Of a DNA stretch of 40,257 nt, positions 15,496 to 22,801 are shown one piece after another. Position 1 is the first letter of the stretch; each line of letters begins with the position of its first letter. The position numbers and the translations under genes are program-made. Under the pieces are notes generated by a model. The model ran no database searches. It was not told the DNA's origin and was given only the letters and a program-made list of their open reading frames with translations. This DNA comes from Elusimicrobiaceae bacterium (GTDB lineage: Bacteria; Elusimicrobiota; Elusimicrobia; Elusimicrobiales; Elusimicrobiaceae), in NCBI GenBank assembly GCA_017475405.1, contig JAFVFN010000019.1:1-40257 (forward strand), given 5' to 3'.

Positions 15496-15999
15496 TTATT
15501 TTGCTTCTTCGGTAACTTCAGCCGGTTTGGCATCCGCGATTTTTTCTTCTACCGTGGTCAGCGGGTTGATTTGCACTTTGATTTTGGCAAATACCGTGGG
15601 TTTTAAGTAAATGCTTACTTCGGTTTCACCCAGGGCTTTAATCGGCATATTGAGCTCAATGGCATCTTTGCCTAATTTGTGTCCCAGTTCCGTTAAAGCT
15701 TTATAGATATCAGCTTTGTTGACAGAACCAAACACAACACCGTCTGCATTAACCGTTTTGGTAAACGGAAGCACAACACCGGTCAACTTTTCAGCTAACG
15801 TTCGGGCTTCAGCGAGTTCAGCTTCAATGCGTTTTTGGCGGCGTTCGGCGCCTAATTGCCAATTTTTAATGGCACCTTCCGTGGCGATTTCTGCCAAGCG
15901 GTGCGGTACGAGGAAATTACGGGCATAGCCGGGTTTTACGTCTACTACCGTGCCCACCATACCTAAGTTTTTCACGTTTTGTTTCAAGATTACTTTCAT
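15496..15999 (-). CDS. rplI: 50S ribosomal protein L9
   Basis: The protein has 167 residues. The N-terminal domain (MKVILKQNVKNLG, then VDVKPGYARNFLVPH with the L9 signature) binds 23S rRNA. A long connecting helix (ERRQKRIEAELAEARTLAEKL) and the C-terminal domain (DGVVFGSVNKADI) follow. A tail of about 18 residues rich in Glu, Ala and Lys extends past the usual end. It is last in the rpsF-ssb-rpsR-rplI operon, 12 nt after rpsR. Confidence 0.96.
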   Translation of the reverse strand: MKVILKQNVKNLGMVGTVVDVKPGYARNFLVPHRLAEIATEGAIKNWQLGAERRQKRIEAELAEARTLAEKLTGVVLPFTKTVNADGVVFGSVNKADIYKALTELGHKLGKDAIELNMPIKALGETEVSIYLKPTVFAKIKVQINPLTTVEEKIADAKPAEVTEEAK

Positions 16000-16011
16000 A
16001 CGTCTCTCCGC

Positions 16012-16344
16012 TTATTTCTTAGGTAAGGAATACGGCAAGATGGCCAAGTTGCGATCACGTTTAATTGCTTTGGTGATCTGGCGTTGGTGCTTGGCACAGG
16101 TACCGGTAATGCGGCGGGATAAAATTTTGCCGCTTTCCATCGTAAAGGATTTTACGAATTGGAAGTTTTTGTAATCGATGTTATCCATCTTTTCGGCACA
16201 GAGTTTGCAAACTTTACGTCTGCTTTCAAAGCGCCGTTTGCCCATAAACGGACGCACCGGGCGTTCGCCGCGGGCGGCCGGAGCGGCTGCGGGAGCGGTA
16301 GCTTGCGCGGCCGGGGCTTGGGTGTTCGTTGTTTCTTCAGCCAT
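16012..16344 (-). CDS. rpsR: 30S ribosomal protein S18 with N-terminal extension
   Basis: The protein has 110 residues, against about 75-80 usual. The first ~35 residues are an Ala/Pro/Thr-rich extension (QAPAAQATAPAAAPAARGER) that the core family lacks. The S18 core follows: RRKVCKLCAEKMDNIDYKN, then LSRRITGTCAKHQRQITKAIKRDR. The CxxC plus CAKH arrangement fits the zinc-binding form of S18. It partners S6 on the 30S platform, and the S6 gene is two genes upstream in the same operon. Confidence 0.95.
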   Translation of the reverse strand: MAEETTNTQAPAAQATAPAAAPAARGERPVRPFMGKRRFESRRKVCKLCAEKMDNIDYKNFQFVKSFTMESGKILSRRITGTCAKHQRQITKAIKRDRNLAILPYSLPKK

Positions 16345-16367
16345 TTTTATATCTCTCTTGGTTTAGT

Positions 16368-16820
16368 TTAGAAAGGCACGTCATCTTCCGCCACGTCAGT
16401 GGTAGGGACGTCGTCTTTCACAGCGGGGGACACTCCTTCATTGTCATAGGACGAAGTGCCCGCTGCTCCAAATTCTAAGATTTGGACTCGGGAAGCAGTT
16501 ACTTGCAGACCTCTGCGTACCTGCCCCGTATTTTTGTCGGTGTATTCATCTGGCGTCAAACGGCCTTCCACATGAATGGGAGTGCCTTTTTTGAGGCGGT
16601 CTTTACACCGGTCGGCTGCCGCGCCCCAAATCACTATAGGAACATAAACGACATCGTCTTTCCACTCGTTTGTAGTTTTATCCAAGTATCTGCGGTTAAC
16701 CGCAATACTACAACGGCACACTGCCTGACCCTTTTGCGTAAACGCCACATTGGGATCACGTGTTAAACGTCCGACTAGAAGCACTAGGTTTTGTTCCGGT
16801 AATCTGACTTGAGCTGGCAT
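16368..16820 (-). CDS. ssb: Single-stranded DNA-binding protein
   Basis: The protein has 150 residues. The OB-fold covers about residues 8-110 (NLVLLVGRLTRDPNVAFT, then VPIVIWGAAADRC and GTPIHVEGRLT). A short linker leads to the acidic tip DVAEDDVPF, which recruits repair and replication partners. It sits between rpsF and rpsR, a very common bacterial order. The gaps to its neighbours are 9 nt (rpsF) and 23 nt (rpsR). Confidence 0.96.
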   Translation of the reverse strand: MPAQVRLPEQNLVLLVGRLTRDPNVAFTQKGQAVCRCSIAVNRRYLDKTTNEWKDDVVYVPIVIWGAAADRCKDRLKKGTPIHVEGRLTPDEYTDKNTGQVRRGLQVTASRVQILEFGAAGTSSYDNEGVSPAVKDDVPTTDVAEDDVPF

Positions 16821-16829
16821 AATTAAGAC

Positions 16830-17144
16830 CTATTTCACAGGAGCCGGCTTCGCTTTGATTTCTAAGGCTAACATCGTCATTGCGCGAAGCACATTTGTAT
16901 TAAGTTTAAGGGCGTTTTCCAAGGTTTTTACAAACTTGGCATCGGCTTTAAACTTAAGATAGAGGTAGAAACCATCGCGAACATGGTTGATTTCATGGGT
17001 AAATTTGCGTCTGCCCAATCTTTCTTCGCTGGTTACTTCCCCGCCGTTTTTCGTAATCAAGTCTTTAACTTTGGTTACGAATTCACCCACTTCTCCGTCG
17101 GAGAGTTGGGGTTTTACAATAATTACGCTTTCGTACGTTCTCAT
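16830..17144 (-). CDS. rpsF: 30S ribosomal protein S6
   Basis: The protein has 104 residues: MRTYESVIIVKPQLSDGEV, GGEVTSEERLGRRKFTHEI, FYLYLKFKADAKFV and VLRAMTMLA are typical S6 blocks. The reading frame continues upstream into the leader, but ATG 17144 is the family start. Upstream lie a TGTTATAAT-type promoter (-10 at 17204-17209) and a 5'-leader hairpin (17174-17188), which may be where S6 or S6:S18 autoregulates. It is the first gene of the four-gene operon. Confidence 0.95.
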   Translation of the reverse strand: MRTYESVIIVKPQLSDGEVGEFVTKVKDLITKNGGEVTSEERLGRRKFTHEINHVRDGFYLYLKFKADAKFVKTLENALKLNTNVLRAMTMLALEIKAKPAPVK

Positions 17145-17173
17145 AATACTTTTTATTTCTTGCGTTTGGGTGT

Positions 17174-17188
17174 TGTGTGAGTCACACA
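17174..17188 (-). promoter_or_regulatory. Palindrome in the rpsF leader
   Basis: TGTGTGA, G, TCACACA is a perfect 7-bp inverted repeat in the short rpsF leader. As RNA it can form a 7-bp hairpin (TTGTGTG/CACACAA) with a 5-nt loop. The position suits operon autoregulation or an operator. The CCG-bulge signature of the S6:S18 leader motif is not evident. Confidence 0.45.
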
Positions 17189-17203
17189 CAATTACCTGTA
17201 TAT

Positions 17204-17209
17204 ATTATA
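17204..17209 (-). promoter_or_regulatory. -10 of the rpsF operon
   Basis: TATAAT preceded by TGT on the minus strand (extended -10), about 60 nt upstream of the rpsF ATG. Confidence 0.6.
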
Positions 17210-17236
17210 ACAAATTCTAAGAGAATTAGAGCAGTT

Positions 17237-17809
17237 TTATTCTAATCCCACAGAGGAGCAGGTGGTTTGAACCTCCTCCCACATATGGTCTATTCCAAAA
17301 TGCTCTTTCCAGTATTGACACAGTAATTTGATAGTTTGTGTATCGGAAGAAACTACATTAGATAACATCCATGCTGTTTCCGAGGATTTCCTGTGCGCAT
17401 AAAAGTGCTCTCCTGATTTAAAGAGTTTAAAATCTTTACCACCGCCTATATTGATCCAACAATAAGCGACACTACATCCAACGTGAAATACGCCCACTTG
17501 GGTGGAGCATTGGTTGGCGTCACCACCAGAGGAATTACATGTGAAATCAAGATCTAAATCGGCATGAACGCGTCCAGGTTTTGTACTGGTTCCAGTAAAT
17601 TCAATAACACCCGATTCAGGATATCCATTTGCTAGCAGCCATATATCTATGGCCTTGGCATAGCCATTAAAATAAGTAGCCCATTCAGCTAAATAGGCCT
17701 TTTTTACTGCTTTTTTGTATTGTGGTACTGCGACAGCGGCCAAAATGCCTATAATGAGTACCACTACTAAAAGCTCAATGAGCGTGAATCCTTTCTGCAT
17801 ATGTTTCAT
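17237..17809 (-). CDS. Type IV pilin/PulG-like protein, class II leader (A)
   Basis: A prepilin of 190 residues, the longest of the eight. The leader MKHMQKG ends in the canonical Gly before [17 protein letters not shown]. The globular part contains [11 protein letters not shown] and several Cys, including [13 protein letters not shown] and a last pair about 20 residues apart ([11 protein letters not shown], then TTCSSVGLE). AGGAGATAATT precedes ATG. Expression appears to be governed by the structured leader at 17855-18057. The 3' end lies about 90 nt from rpsF, and no strong terminator is visible between them. Confidence 0.9.
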   Translation of the reverse strand: MKHMQKGFTLIELLVVVLIIGILAAVAVPQYKKAVKKAYLAEWATYFNGYAKAIDIWLLANGYPESGVIEFTGTSTKPGRVHADLDLDFTCNSSGGDANQCSTQVGVFHVGCSVAYCWINIGGGKDFKLFKSGEHFYAHRKSSETAWMLSNVVSSDTQTIKLLCQYWKEHFGIDHMWEEVQTTCSSVGLE

Positions 17810-17854
17810 AATTATCTCCTAGTTTTTAGAAATCAATTCCTGTTTGAAACATAT

Positions 17855-18057
17855 ACAAAAAAGACGGCCGTTACCTTTGAGCCTATCTGCTGACCCAATC
17901 ATAACAGCCGTGGTCTATCGCGATGCGATAAACACTTGGCACAAGATAACAGGTTTCGAAGGTCCGTTATTTTGTACCTAAAACGACTGTTTTTGGCGCA
18001 GATATGGCTTTGATTTCTCACAAGCTATCCGTATTCTTCGTACGGTTCCAAAAACAG
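17855..18057 (-). promoter_or_regulatory. Structured pilin leader A (attenuator-like)
   Basis: Minus-strand 5'-leader RNA. Segment 1 CTGTTTTTGG (18048-18057) pairs perfectly with segment 2 CCAAAAACAG (17987-17996). The overlapping segment 2' ACAGTCGT (17983-17990) pairs with segment 3 ACGGCTGT (17904-17911). Segment 3 also pairs with segment 4 TAACGGCCGT (17864-17873), followed by CTTTTTT, an intrinsic terminator. Further helices are a CCGTA/TACGG hairpin (18029-18045), variable helix P2 (17998-18008 with 17881-17890), P4 (17938-17953 with 17964-17978) and P5 (17916-17930). The element ends about 45 nt before the pilin ATG. Confidence 0.8.
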
Positions 18058-18072
18058 ATAAATTGTACTTAT

Positions 18073-18081
18073 ATATTAACA
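18073..18081 (-). promoter_or_regulatory. Extended -10 of pilin leader A
   Basis: TGTTAATAT on the minus strand, 15 nt before segment 1 of the leader. It overlaps the U-tract of the cysS terminator. The match to TATAAT is weaker than in the other three copies. Confidence 0.4.
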
Positions 18082-18114
18082 AAAAAGGACCGGGTTTACC
18101 AGTCCTTTTTTGTT
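18078..18114 (-). terminator. Intrinsic terminator of the cysS operon
   Basis: AACAAAAAAGGAC (18078-18090) pairs with GTCCTTTTTTGTT (18102-18114), with CGG/CCA-type extension. On the minus strand it ends in TTTTTTGTT. Confidence 0.9.
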
Positions 18115-18135
18115 AGTAACATACTATGTAGATAA

Positions 18136-19533
18136 CTATTTCTTTTCTATGGTTTGCCCTTGCGGGGTATCTTTGACCGTGTAGCCGGCTGCAGCAATCG
18201 CATTTCTGAGCTCATCGGATTTGGCCCAGTCTTTGGCTGCGCGTGCGGCTTTGCGCTGTTCTAACAGGGCGGCTACTTCTGCCGGGATTTCTACTTTTTC
18301 TTCTACAGGGGCCTTAAATACGTCAATGGCCAGTATAGAATCTGCAAAACGTAAAAATTCTACCTTTTCAGCGGCCGTCAACTCGTTAGAGCGTACGGCT
18401 TCCCACGTAACCGCTAATGCCTTGGGGGCATTTAAGTCATCCTGCATGGCGGCCGTAAACTTGTCTTTCCAGGAACGGGAGTTCGGAGTTTCTGATATGG
18501 AGTTGCCGGCTTCTTTTAGACAACCGCAGGCGATCGTGCGTAAATTTTTCAAGCTTTTGGTCGCGGTGTCCATACTCTCATAAGAAAACTCTAACTGTGT
18601 GCGGTAATGAGCGCCCAGGCATAAATAACGGTAAGCCAGCGGTTCATAGCCTTTTTCTTTAAGTACGTCTACGGTAACGAAAGTACCGCCGGATTTACTC
18701 ATTTTCCCGGAGCGCAGGATTAAAAATTCGCCGTGTACCCAGTAATTGACATACTTTTGTCCGGTAGCCGCTTCACTTTGGGCGATCTCATTGGTATGGT
18801 GAATGGTTACATGGTCAATCCCGCCGCAGTGGATATCCAGCGTGTTTCCCAAATACTTCATGGCCATGGCCGAGCATTCAATATGCCATCCCGGGAACCC
18901 GACTCCCCACGGACTGTCCCACTGCATTTGGCGTTTTTTATCTTTCGGGGAAAACTTCCACAAGGCAAAATCCGTCGGATTGCGTTTTTCATCACTCATC
19001 TCTACGCGAGCCCCGCCCTGCAGTCCGCTGATGTGGGCATGCCCAACCAGTGCATCATAATGGGGGAACTTGGACGTATCGTAATAAATTCCGTCCGAAG
19101 TGCGGTAAGTATATCCTTTTTCTTCCAGGGTTTTGACCAGTGCGATCATTTCCGGGATGTGCGCTGTGGCCCGGCTGATAATAGTCGGTCGCGTGCAGTG
19201 CAGCGCATCGTAATCCTGCCAAAATTTGGCCTCATAAAACTTGGCAATATCCCAGGCACTTTTCCCTTCGCGTGCAGCCCCTACTTCCATTTTATCTTCC
19301 CCGTCATCGGCGTCGGACACCAAATGCCCCACGTCGGTTACGTTCATGACGTGCTTTAATGGGTATTGTAAACGAATTGTACGAGCTAACAAATCTTCAA
19401 AAATATAAGTACGTAAGTTCCCAATATGCGCAAAGTTATATACGGTAGGTCCGCAGCAATACATCGTTACTTCCTGAACGTTTTGCGGGGTAAAAGTTTC
19501 TTTGCGGTGTGTGGCGGTGTTATAAAGCTGCAT
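18136..19533 (-). CDS. cysS: Cysteinyl-tRNA synthetase
   Basis: The protein has 465 residues, the normal CysRS length. The class I HIGH signature appears as FAHIGNLRTYIFEDL, and KMSKS as GKMSKSGG. The zinc-site residues are in CCGPTVYN, GWHIECSAM and HHTNEIAQSE. The C-terminal anticodon-binding part includes LLEQRKAARAAKDWAKSDELR. It charges tRNA-Cys with cysteine. It starts 2 nt after the lipoprotein gene and is last in the yacL-ispDF-lipoprotein-cysS operon. Confidence 0.97.
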   Translation of the reverse strand: MQLYNTATHRKETFTPQNVQEVTMYCCGPTVYNFAHIGNLRTYIFEDLLARTIRLQYPLKHVMNVTDVGHLVSDADDGEDKMEVGAAREGKSAWDIAKFYEAKFWQDYDALHCTRPTIISRATAHIPEMIALVKTLEEKGYTYRTSDGIYYDTSKFPHYDALVGHAHISGLQGGARVEMSDEKRNPTDFALWKFSPKDKKRQMQWDSPWGVGFPGWHIECSAMAMKYLGNTLDIHCGGIDHVTIHHTNEIAQSEAATGQKYVNYWVHGEFLILRSGKMSKSGGTFVTVDVLKEKGYEPLAYRYLCLGAHYRTQLEFSYESMDTATKSLKNLRTIACGCLKEAGNSISETPNSRSWKDKFTAAMQDDLNAPKALAVTWEAVRSNELTAAEKVEFLRFADSILAIDVFKAPVEEKVEIPAEVAALLEQRKAARAAKDWAKSDELRNAIAAAGYTVKDTPQGQTIEKK

Positions 19534-19534
19534 A

Positions 19535-20107
19535 TTACTTGGTTCCTTTGCTAGACTGGGCGTATTGACGTGCTACCGTGTTAAAAAAAGTACGGCAGGT
19601 ATCTTGTCCCACCTGATTGGCAGAGCGTTCGCTCAGTTTGCAAGTTACTTCAATATCTGAGAGCGGGTTAATGGCTCCCATGCTGCTCATGGCGTAGGTA
19701 AATCCGATCGGTCGGTATTGCCGCAAAGCGGTCAGATAGCCGTTGTCTAACGCCTTTTGAAACCGGGTCATATCCTGCCGGGAGGCGTTTTCACCTAACG
19801 TAAATTTATGGCTGGCTACCGTGACTACTACGTCGCCATACGTGCCGTAGGCGCTGGCAATATTTTCAGCGGTAAAATCTTCGTCATCACTGGCCTCTTC
19901 AGCGGAGGCGGCCGGTTCCTCGGCTTGTTCGGTTAAAACGGACGGCTTATCTAACGGCGAAGAAGTAAACTCATAATAAGCCTGATTGGCGGCCGGATTG
20001 GAAAAATCCGTCAATACCTGAGTATTCTTGTGAGACGGGTTTTGTAAAGCGGTACAACCCGCCAAAATGACGGCACAGACAAATACGAAGAACAATTGGA
20101 TTTTCAT
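19535..20107 (-). CDS. Lipoprotein of unknown function
   Basis: The protein has 190 residues. The start at 20107 is set by GAGGGAG upstream and by a lipoprotein signal (MKIQLFFVFVCAVILAGC) whose lipobox LAGC places the lipidated Cys near residue 18. After an acidic linker (EEPAASAEEASDDEDF) comes a soluble domain with VVVTVASHKFTLGENASRQ and a closing Cys pair. The start codon shares one base with the ispDF stop (TAATG), so translation is coupled. The family is not recognised. Confidence 0.75.
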   Translation of the reverse strand: MKIQLFFVFVCAVILAGCTALQNPSHKNTQVLTDFSNPAANQAYYEFTSSPLDKPSVLTEQAEEPAASAEEASDDEDFTAENIASAYGTYGDVVVTVASHKFTLGENASRQDMTRFQKALDNGYLTALRQYRPIGFTYAMSSMGAINPLSDIEVTCKLSERSANQVGQDTCRTFFNTVARQYAQSSKGTK

Positions 20108-21258
20108 TAAGACTCCCTCACTTGTACGGTAGCAACGGCGTGACACATGGCCGCTTCAGCGCGGCCGATTTCACCCACGTGCTCGTGACTTTTAGATTTA
20201 AAACTGACATTTGCTACGGGTATTTCAAAAATTTGGGCAAGCGACTGGCGCACCTCTTCATAATGCGGTTTAATTTTAGGTTCCTGGGTAATAATCGTCG
20301 CGTCAATATGCACAATCTGTGCGTGATGCTCGCGAACAATTTGCAGTACCTTTTTGGCAATATCCACGCTGCAAATCCCCTTAATAGTCGGATCTGTCGG
20401 CGGGAATAAAATCCCAATTTCACCGGCGCATAACGCGCCTAAAATCGCATCACACAATGCGTGTAAAACCAAATCGCCGTCGCTGTGTCCGATAAATCCT
20501 TTTTCGTAGGGGATTTCTACGCCGCCTATGATAAATTTGCGGTCCGGACCCAAGCGATGTAAGTCAAACCCAAAACCTGTACGGCAATACGTATGTTCGT
20601 TCACAAGTGCCTCTGCAAAAATTAAATCTTCCGGGGTGGTAATTTTAAAATTGGTGTAATCCGAAGGAACCAGTTGTACTTTTGTACCCAGTTTTTCCAC
20701 TAACTGTGATTCGTCCGTCGCATCTTTTTGCGAACCAAATTGTTCCAAAGCTCGGGCCAACAAGTTGCGTTGGTAGCATTGCGGCGTTTGGGCGGCCCAG
20801 AGTTTACTGCGGTCCAACGTATGGGTTACTACGCCCGCAGTTCCTTCTTTCACAGTGTCTTTGACGGGAACAGCCAATACAGCAGCACCTTTGTCAAAAG
20901 CTGTGTGCAGGGCCTGTTCAATATGAACCGGACTCACCAGCGGACGCGCTCCGTCATGTACGGCTACCACATCCATGGTTGGACTGACCCGGGAAAATCC
21001 GTTTTGCACAGACTGCAAACGTGTGTCTCCGGGATCCACAAATACCACATCGCCTGCACATTGTGAAATCACCGAACGATTTTCGGCAGGCGTGACTACA
21101 ATGATTTCACGGACATGCGGGCACTGCTTAAACGCTAAAATACTGCGTACAACCACGGGTTTTCCGCCAATGGGAAGCATTTGCTTGGGGCGTCCCATAC
21201 GACTGCCCGTACCTCCCGCCACGATGACAACAGAAGCTGTAAACCCGTTTGTGTTCAT
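20107..21258 (-). CDS. ispDF: Bifunctional IspD/IspF (MEP isoprenoid pathway)
   Basis: The 383 residues contain two fused enzymes. IspD (about 1-220): VVIVAGGTGSRMGRPKQMLP, the nucleotide-binding loop, and VHDGARPLV; it makes CDP-methylerythritol. IspF (about 225-383): GFGFDLHRLGP (metal Asp/His) and GHSDGDLVLHALCDAILGAL; it makes the cyclic diphosphate. Fusion of these non-consecutive steps is known in several bacterial groups. The gene lies between the yacL-like gene and the lipoprotein gene, with 2-nt and overlapping junctions. Confidence 0.95.
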   Translation of the reverse strand: MNTNGFTASVVIVAGGTGSRMGRPKQMLPIGGKPVVVRSILAFKQCPHVREIIVVTPAENRSVISQCAGDVVFVDPGDTRLQSVQNGFSRVSPTMDVVAVHDGARPLVSPVHIEQALHTAFDKGAAVLAVPVKDTVKEGTAGVVTHTLDRSKLWAAQTPQCYQRNLLARALEQFGSQKDATDESQLVEKLGTKVQLVPSDYTNFKITTPEDLIFAEALVNEHTYCRTGFGFDLHRLGPDRKFIIGGVEIPYEKGFIGHSDGDLVLHALCDAILGALCAGEIGILFPPTDPTIKGICSVDIAKKVLQIVREHHAQIVHIDATIITQEPKIKPHYEEVRQSLAQIFEIPVANVSFKSKSHEHVGEIGRAEAAMCHAVATVQVRES

Positions 21259-21260
21259 AG

Positions 21261-22208
21261 TTATTTAATTTTGGCAAAAATCATGCGCCCCGAAGATGTC
21301 TGGTAGATGGACGCAACGGCAACTTCGACGCGCTTACCGATGTGTTTGCGGCCCTCTTCCACCACCACCATGGTACCGTCATCTAAGTATCCGATGCCCT
21401 GTTCTTTTTCACGGCCGTCTTTCATGATAAATAACGACATGCTCTCACCGGGCAGAACCACCGGTTTTAAAGCGGTAGCCAAATCGGCAACATTCAGGGC
21501 AATTACTTTCTTAAGAACGGCTAATTTGTTAATGGTAAAATCCAGAGTGACGATTTCGGCATCCAAACTGCGTGCCAATTTGACGATTTGTTCCGGCATG
21601 GTGGGAGCTTTGGGGGTCTTGGAAGTAAAACGTACTTCAATTTCTTTATTTTCCTGCAGGCGAGAAGCCACCTCTAATCCACGGCGGCCTTTGGCCTGTT
21701 CCAGTTTGTCTTTGGAGTGTGCCATGCGGTTAAGTTCGTCAATAACAAATACCGGAAGTACGATGACACCCGACAAGAAATTAATATCACATAAATCTAC
21801 AATGCGTCCGTCAATTAACGCGGAAACGTCGGCGATTTTGAGGTGATGGCCTTTGTAGGATAATCCTTCCAAATCACGTGCTTTAAATAAGGCAGCTAAT
21901 AATCCGAAGATTAAAAACCCAATCAAAATATGTTGATTGTACTGTGTCCAAAAGGGAGCATCTACGCCACCGCCAAAGTTTTGCATCCCGTAGCCGATAA
22001 GCGTATAAAGCATGAGTCCCAATAAAACGCCCGTGCAGCCGATCATGATTTTGATAAGGCGCATGCGTTTAAATAATACTTCTCCCGCTATAACGATTGC
22101 ACCGCAAGCTAAACCGCCTAGAAAGCTGTTCCAATCTTTGCCCAAATAAGTATAGGTAACAAACGGGAAAGCGACTAGGGTAGAAATACGAAAAATCCAA
22201 ATAGGCAT
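21261..22208 (-). CDS. YacL-like PIN/TRAM membrane protein
   Basis: The protein has 315 residues. Four hydrophobic segments cover about the first 110 residues. A PIN nuclease-like domain follows, with ADVSALIDGRIVDLC, PVFVIDELNRMAHS and DAEIVTLDFTINKLA, which carry the acidic residues. The end is a TRAM-type domain (GIGYLDDGTMVVVEEGRKHIGK). This is the YacL family; its substrate is not settled. A strong AGGAGGGT ribosome site sits 5 nt before ATG and can be masked by an upstream complementary arm (22278-22290). It heads the ispDF-cysS operon. Confidence 0.88.
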   Translation of the reverse strand: MPIWIFRISTLVAFPFVTYTYLGKDWNSFLGGLACGAIVIAGEVLFKRMRLIKIMIGCTGVLLGLMLYTLIGYGMQNFGGGVDAPFWTQYNQHILIGFLIFGLLAALFKARDLEGLSYKGHHLKIADVSALIDGRIVDLCDINFLSGVIVLPVFVIDELNRMAHSKDKLEQAKGRRGLEVASRLQENKEIEVRFTSKTPKAPTMPEQIVKLARSLDAEIVTLDFTINKLAVLKKVIALNVADLATALKPVVLPGESMSLFIMKDGREKEQGIGYLDDGTMVVVEEGRKHIGKRVEVAVASIYQTSSGRMIFAKIK

Positions 22209-22213
22209 AACAT

Positions 22214-22290
22214 ACCCTCCTAAAAATATAATAAGTAGGGGTTTTGACCCCGTAAAAAGTCCCTTATATTTTACTATTTTTTAGGAGGGT
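22214..22290 (-). promoter_or_regulatory. Inverted repeat masking the yacL ribosome site
   Basis: On the minus strand ACCCTCCTAAAAA (22278-22290) is perfectly complementary over 13 nt to TTTTTAGGAGGGT (22214-22226), which contains the Shine-Dalgarno. Between them is a small GGGGT/ACCCC hairpin (22238-22251). If the upstream arm is transcribed, ribosome binding would be blocked. Confidence 0.5.
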
Positions 22291-22301
22291 GTGGAAAATA
22301 T

Positions 22302-22757
22302 TTAGTCCAAATAATAACGTATCCAACTAGCATCTTCTCCTGCAGATTCTCGGCCTGCGACTCGGCAGATTTTTTGGGCTAAACTGTTAGCGGTTCCTGT
22401 TCGTGCTGCACAGAATAATCTGCCTTTTTGTGCGCCAGTAAAATACAAGTCTATATCAATGTTCATATTGTCTCGACTCGCGACAACTTTATCATAAGAG
22501 GAACTTAACTCTATTGTCCATCCTGTTGTGGGCACGATATCAACATCTAATTCCGAGATATCTTTTGTATAGTTGCCATTTGCTAAATAATATACTTCTT
22601 GTGCATTGTAAATTGTACGCAATACAGATACTACTTGCGCAATGCGACTTTTTTCCACGGCAATACGATATTGTGGCAATGCCACTGCCGCTAAAATACC
22701 TATGATAAGCACGACTACCAAGAGTTCTATGAGCGTGAACGCATATTTGTTTTGCAT
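22302..22757 (-). CDS. Type IV pilin/PulG-like protein, class II leader (B)
   Basis: A prepilin of 151 residues. The leader MQNKYA has Ala before the predicted cut, the only class II member without Gly there. [17 protein letters not shown] follows. The domain has LANGNYTKDISELDVDI and the C-terminal Cys pair LFCAARTG ... KICRVAGRES. A longer frame reaches 22793, but GGGAGAAT sits just before ATG 22757. It is preceded by leader B and followed within 100 nt by the yacL operon, with no clear terminator except the GGGGT hairpin. Confidence 0.9.
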   Translation of the reverse strand: MQNKYAFTLIELLVVVLIIGILAAVALPQYRIAVEKSRIAQVVSVLRTIYNAQEVYYLANGNYTKDISELDVDIVPTTGWTIELSSSYDKVVASRDNMNIDIDLYFTGAQKGRLFCAARTGTANSLAQKICRVAGRESAGEDASWIRYYLD

Positions 22758-22801
22758 AATATATTCTCCCGAATGTTTTGGAAGCCATATCAAGAATACA
22801 T

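Noticed and set aside
17938..17978. The P4 loop TTCGAAA in copies A and D resembles a tRNA T-loop, suggesting tRNA mimicry.
   Set aside because: Copies B and C do not keep the motif, so it is not a conserved feature.
17855..18057. Pilin leader elements as integron attC sites or mobile repeats.
   Set aside because: The elements lie upstream of each gene, form no cassette array and have no integrase nearby. They lack paired terminal repeats and target duplications. The conserved features are RNA-like pairings and a terminator.
17855..18057. Pilin leaders as cyclic di-GMP (GEMM) riboswitches, which are known ahead of some pilin genes.
   Set aside because: The GNRA tetraloop/receptor layout and the conserved GEMM core cannot be found. 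The helix order and long-range P2 do not match.
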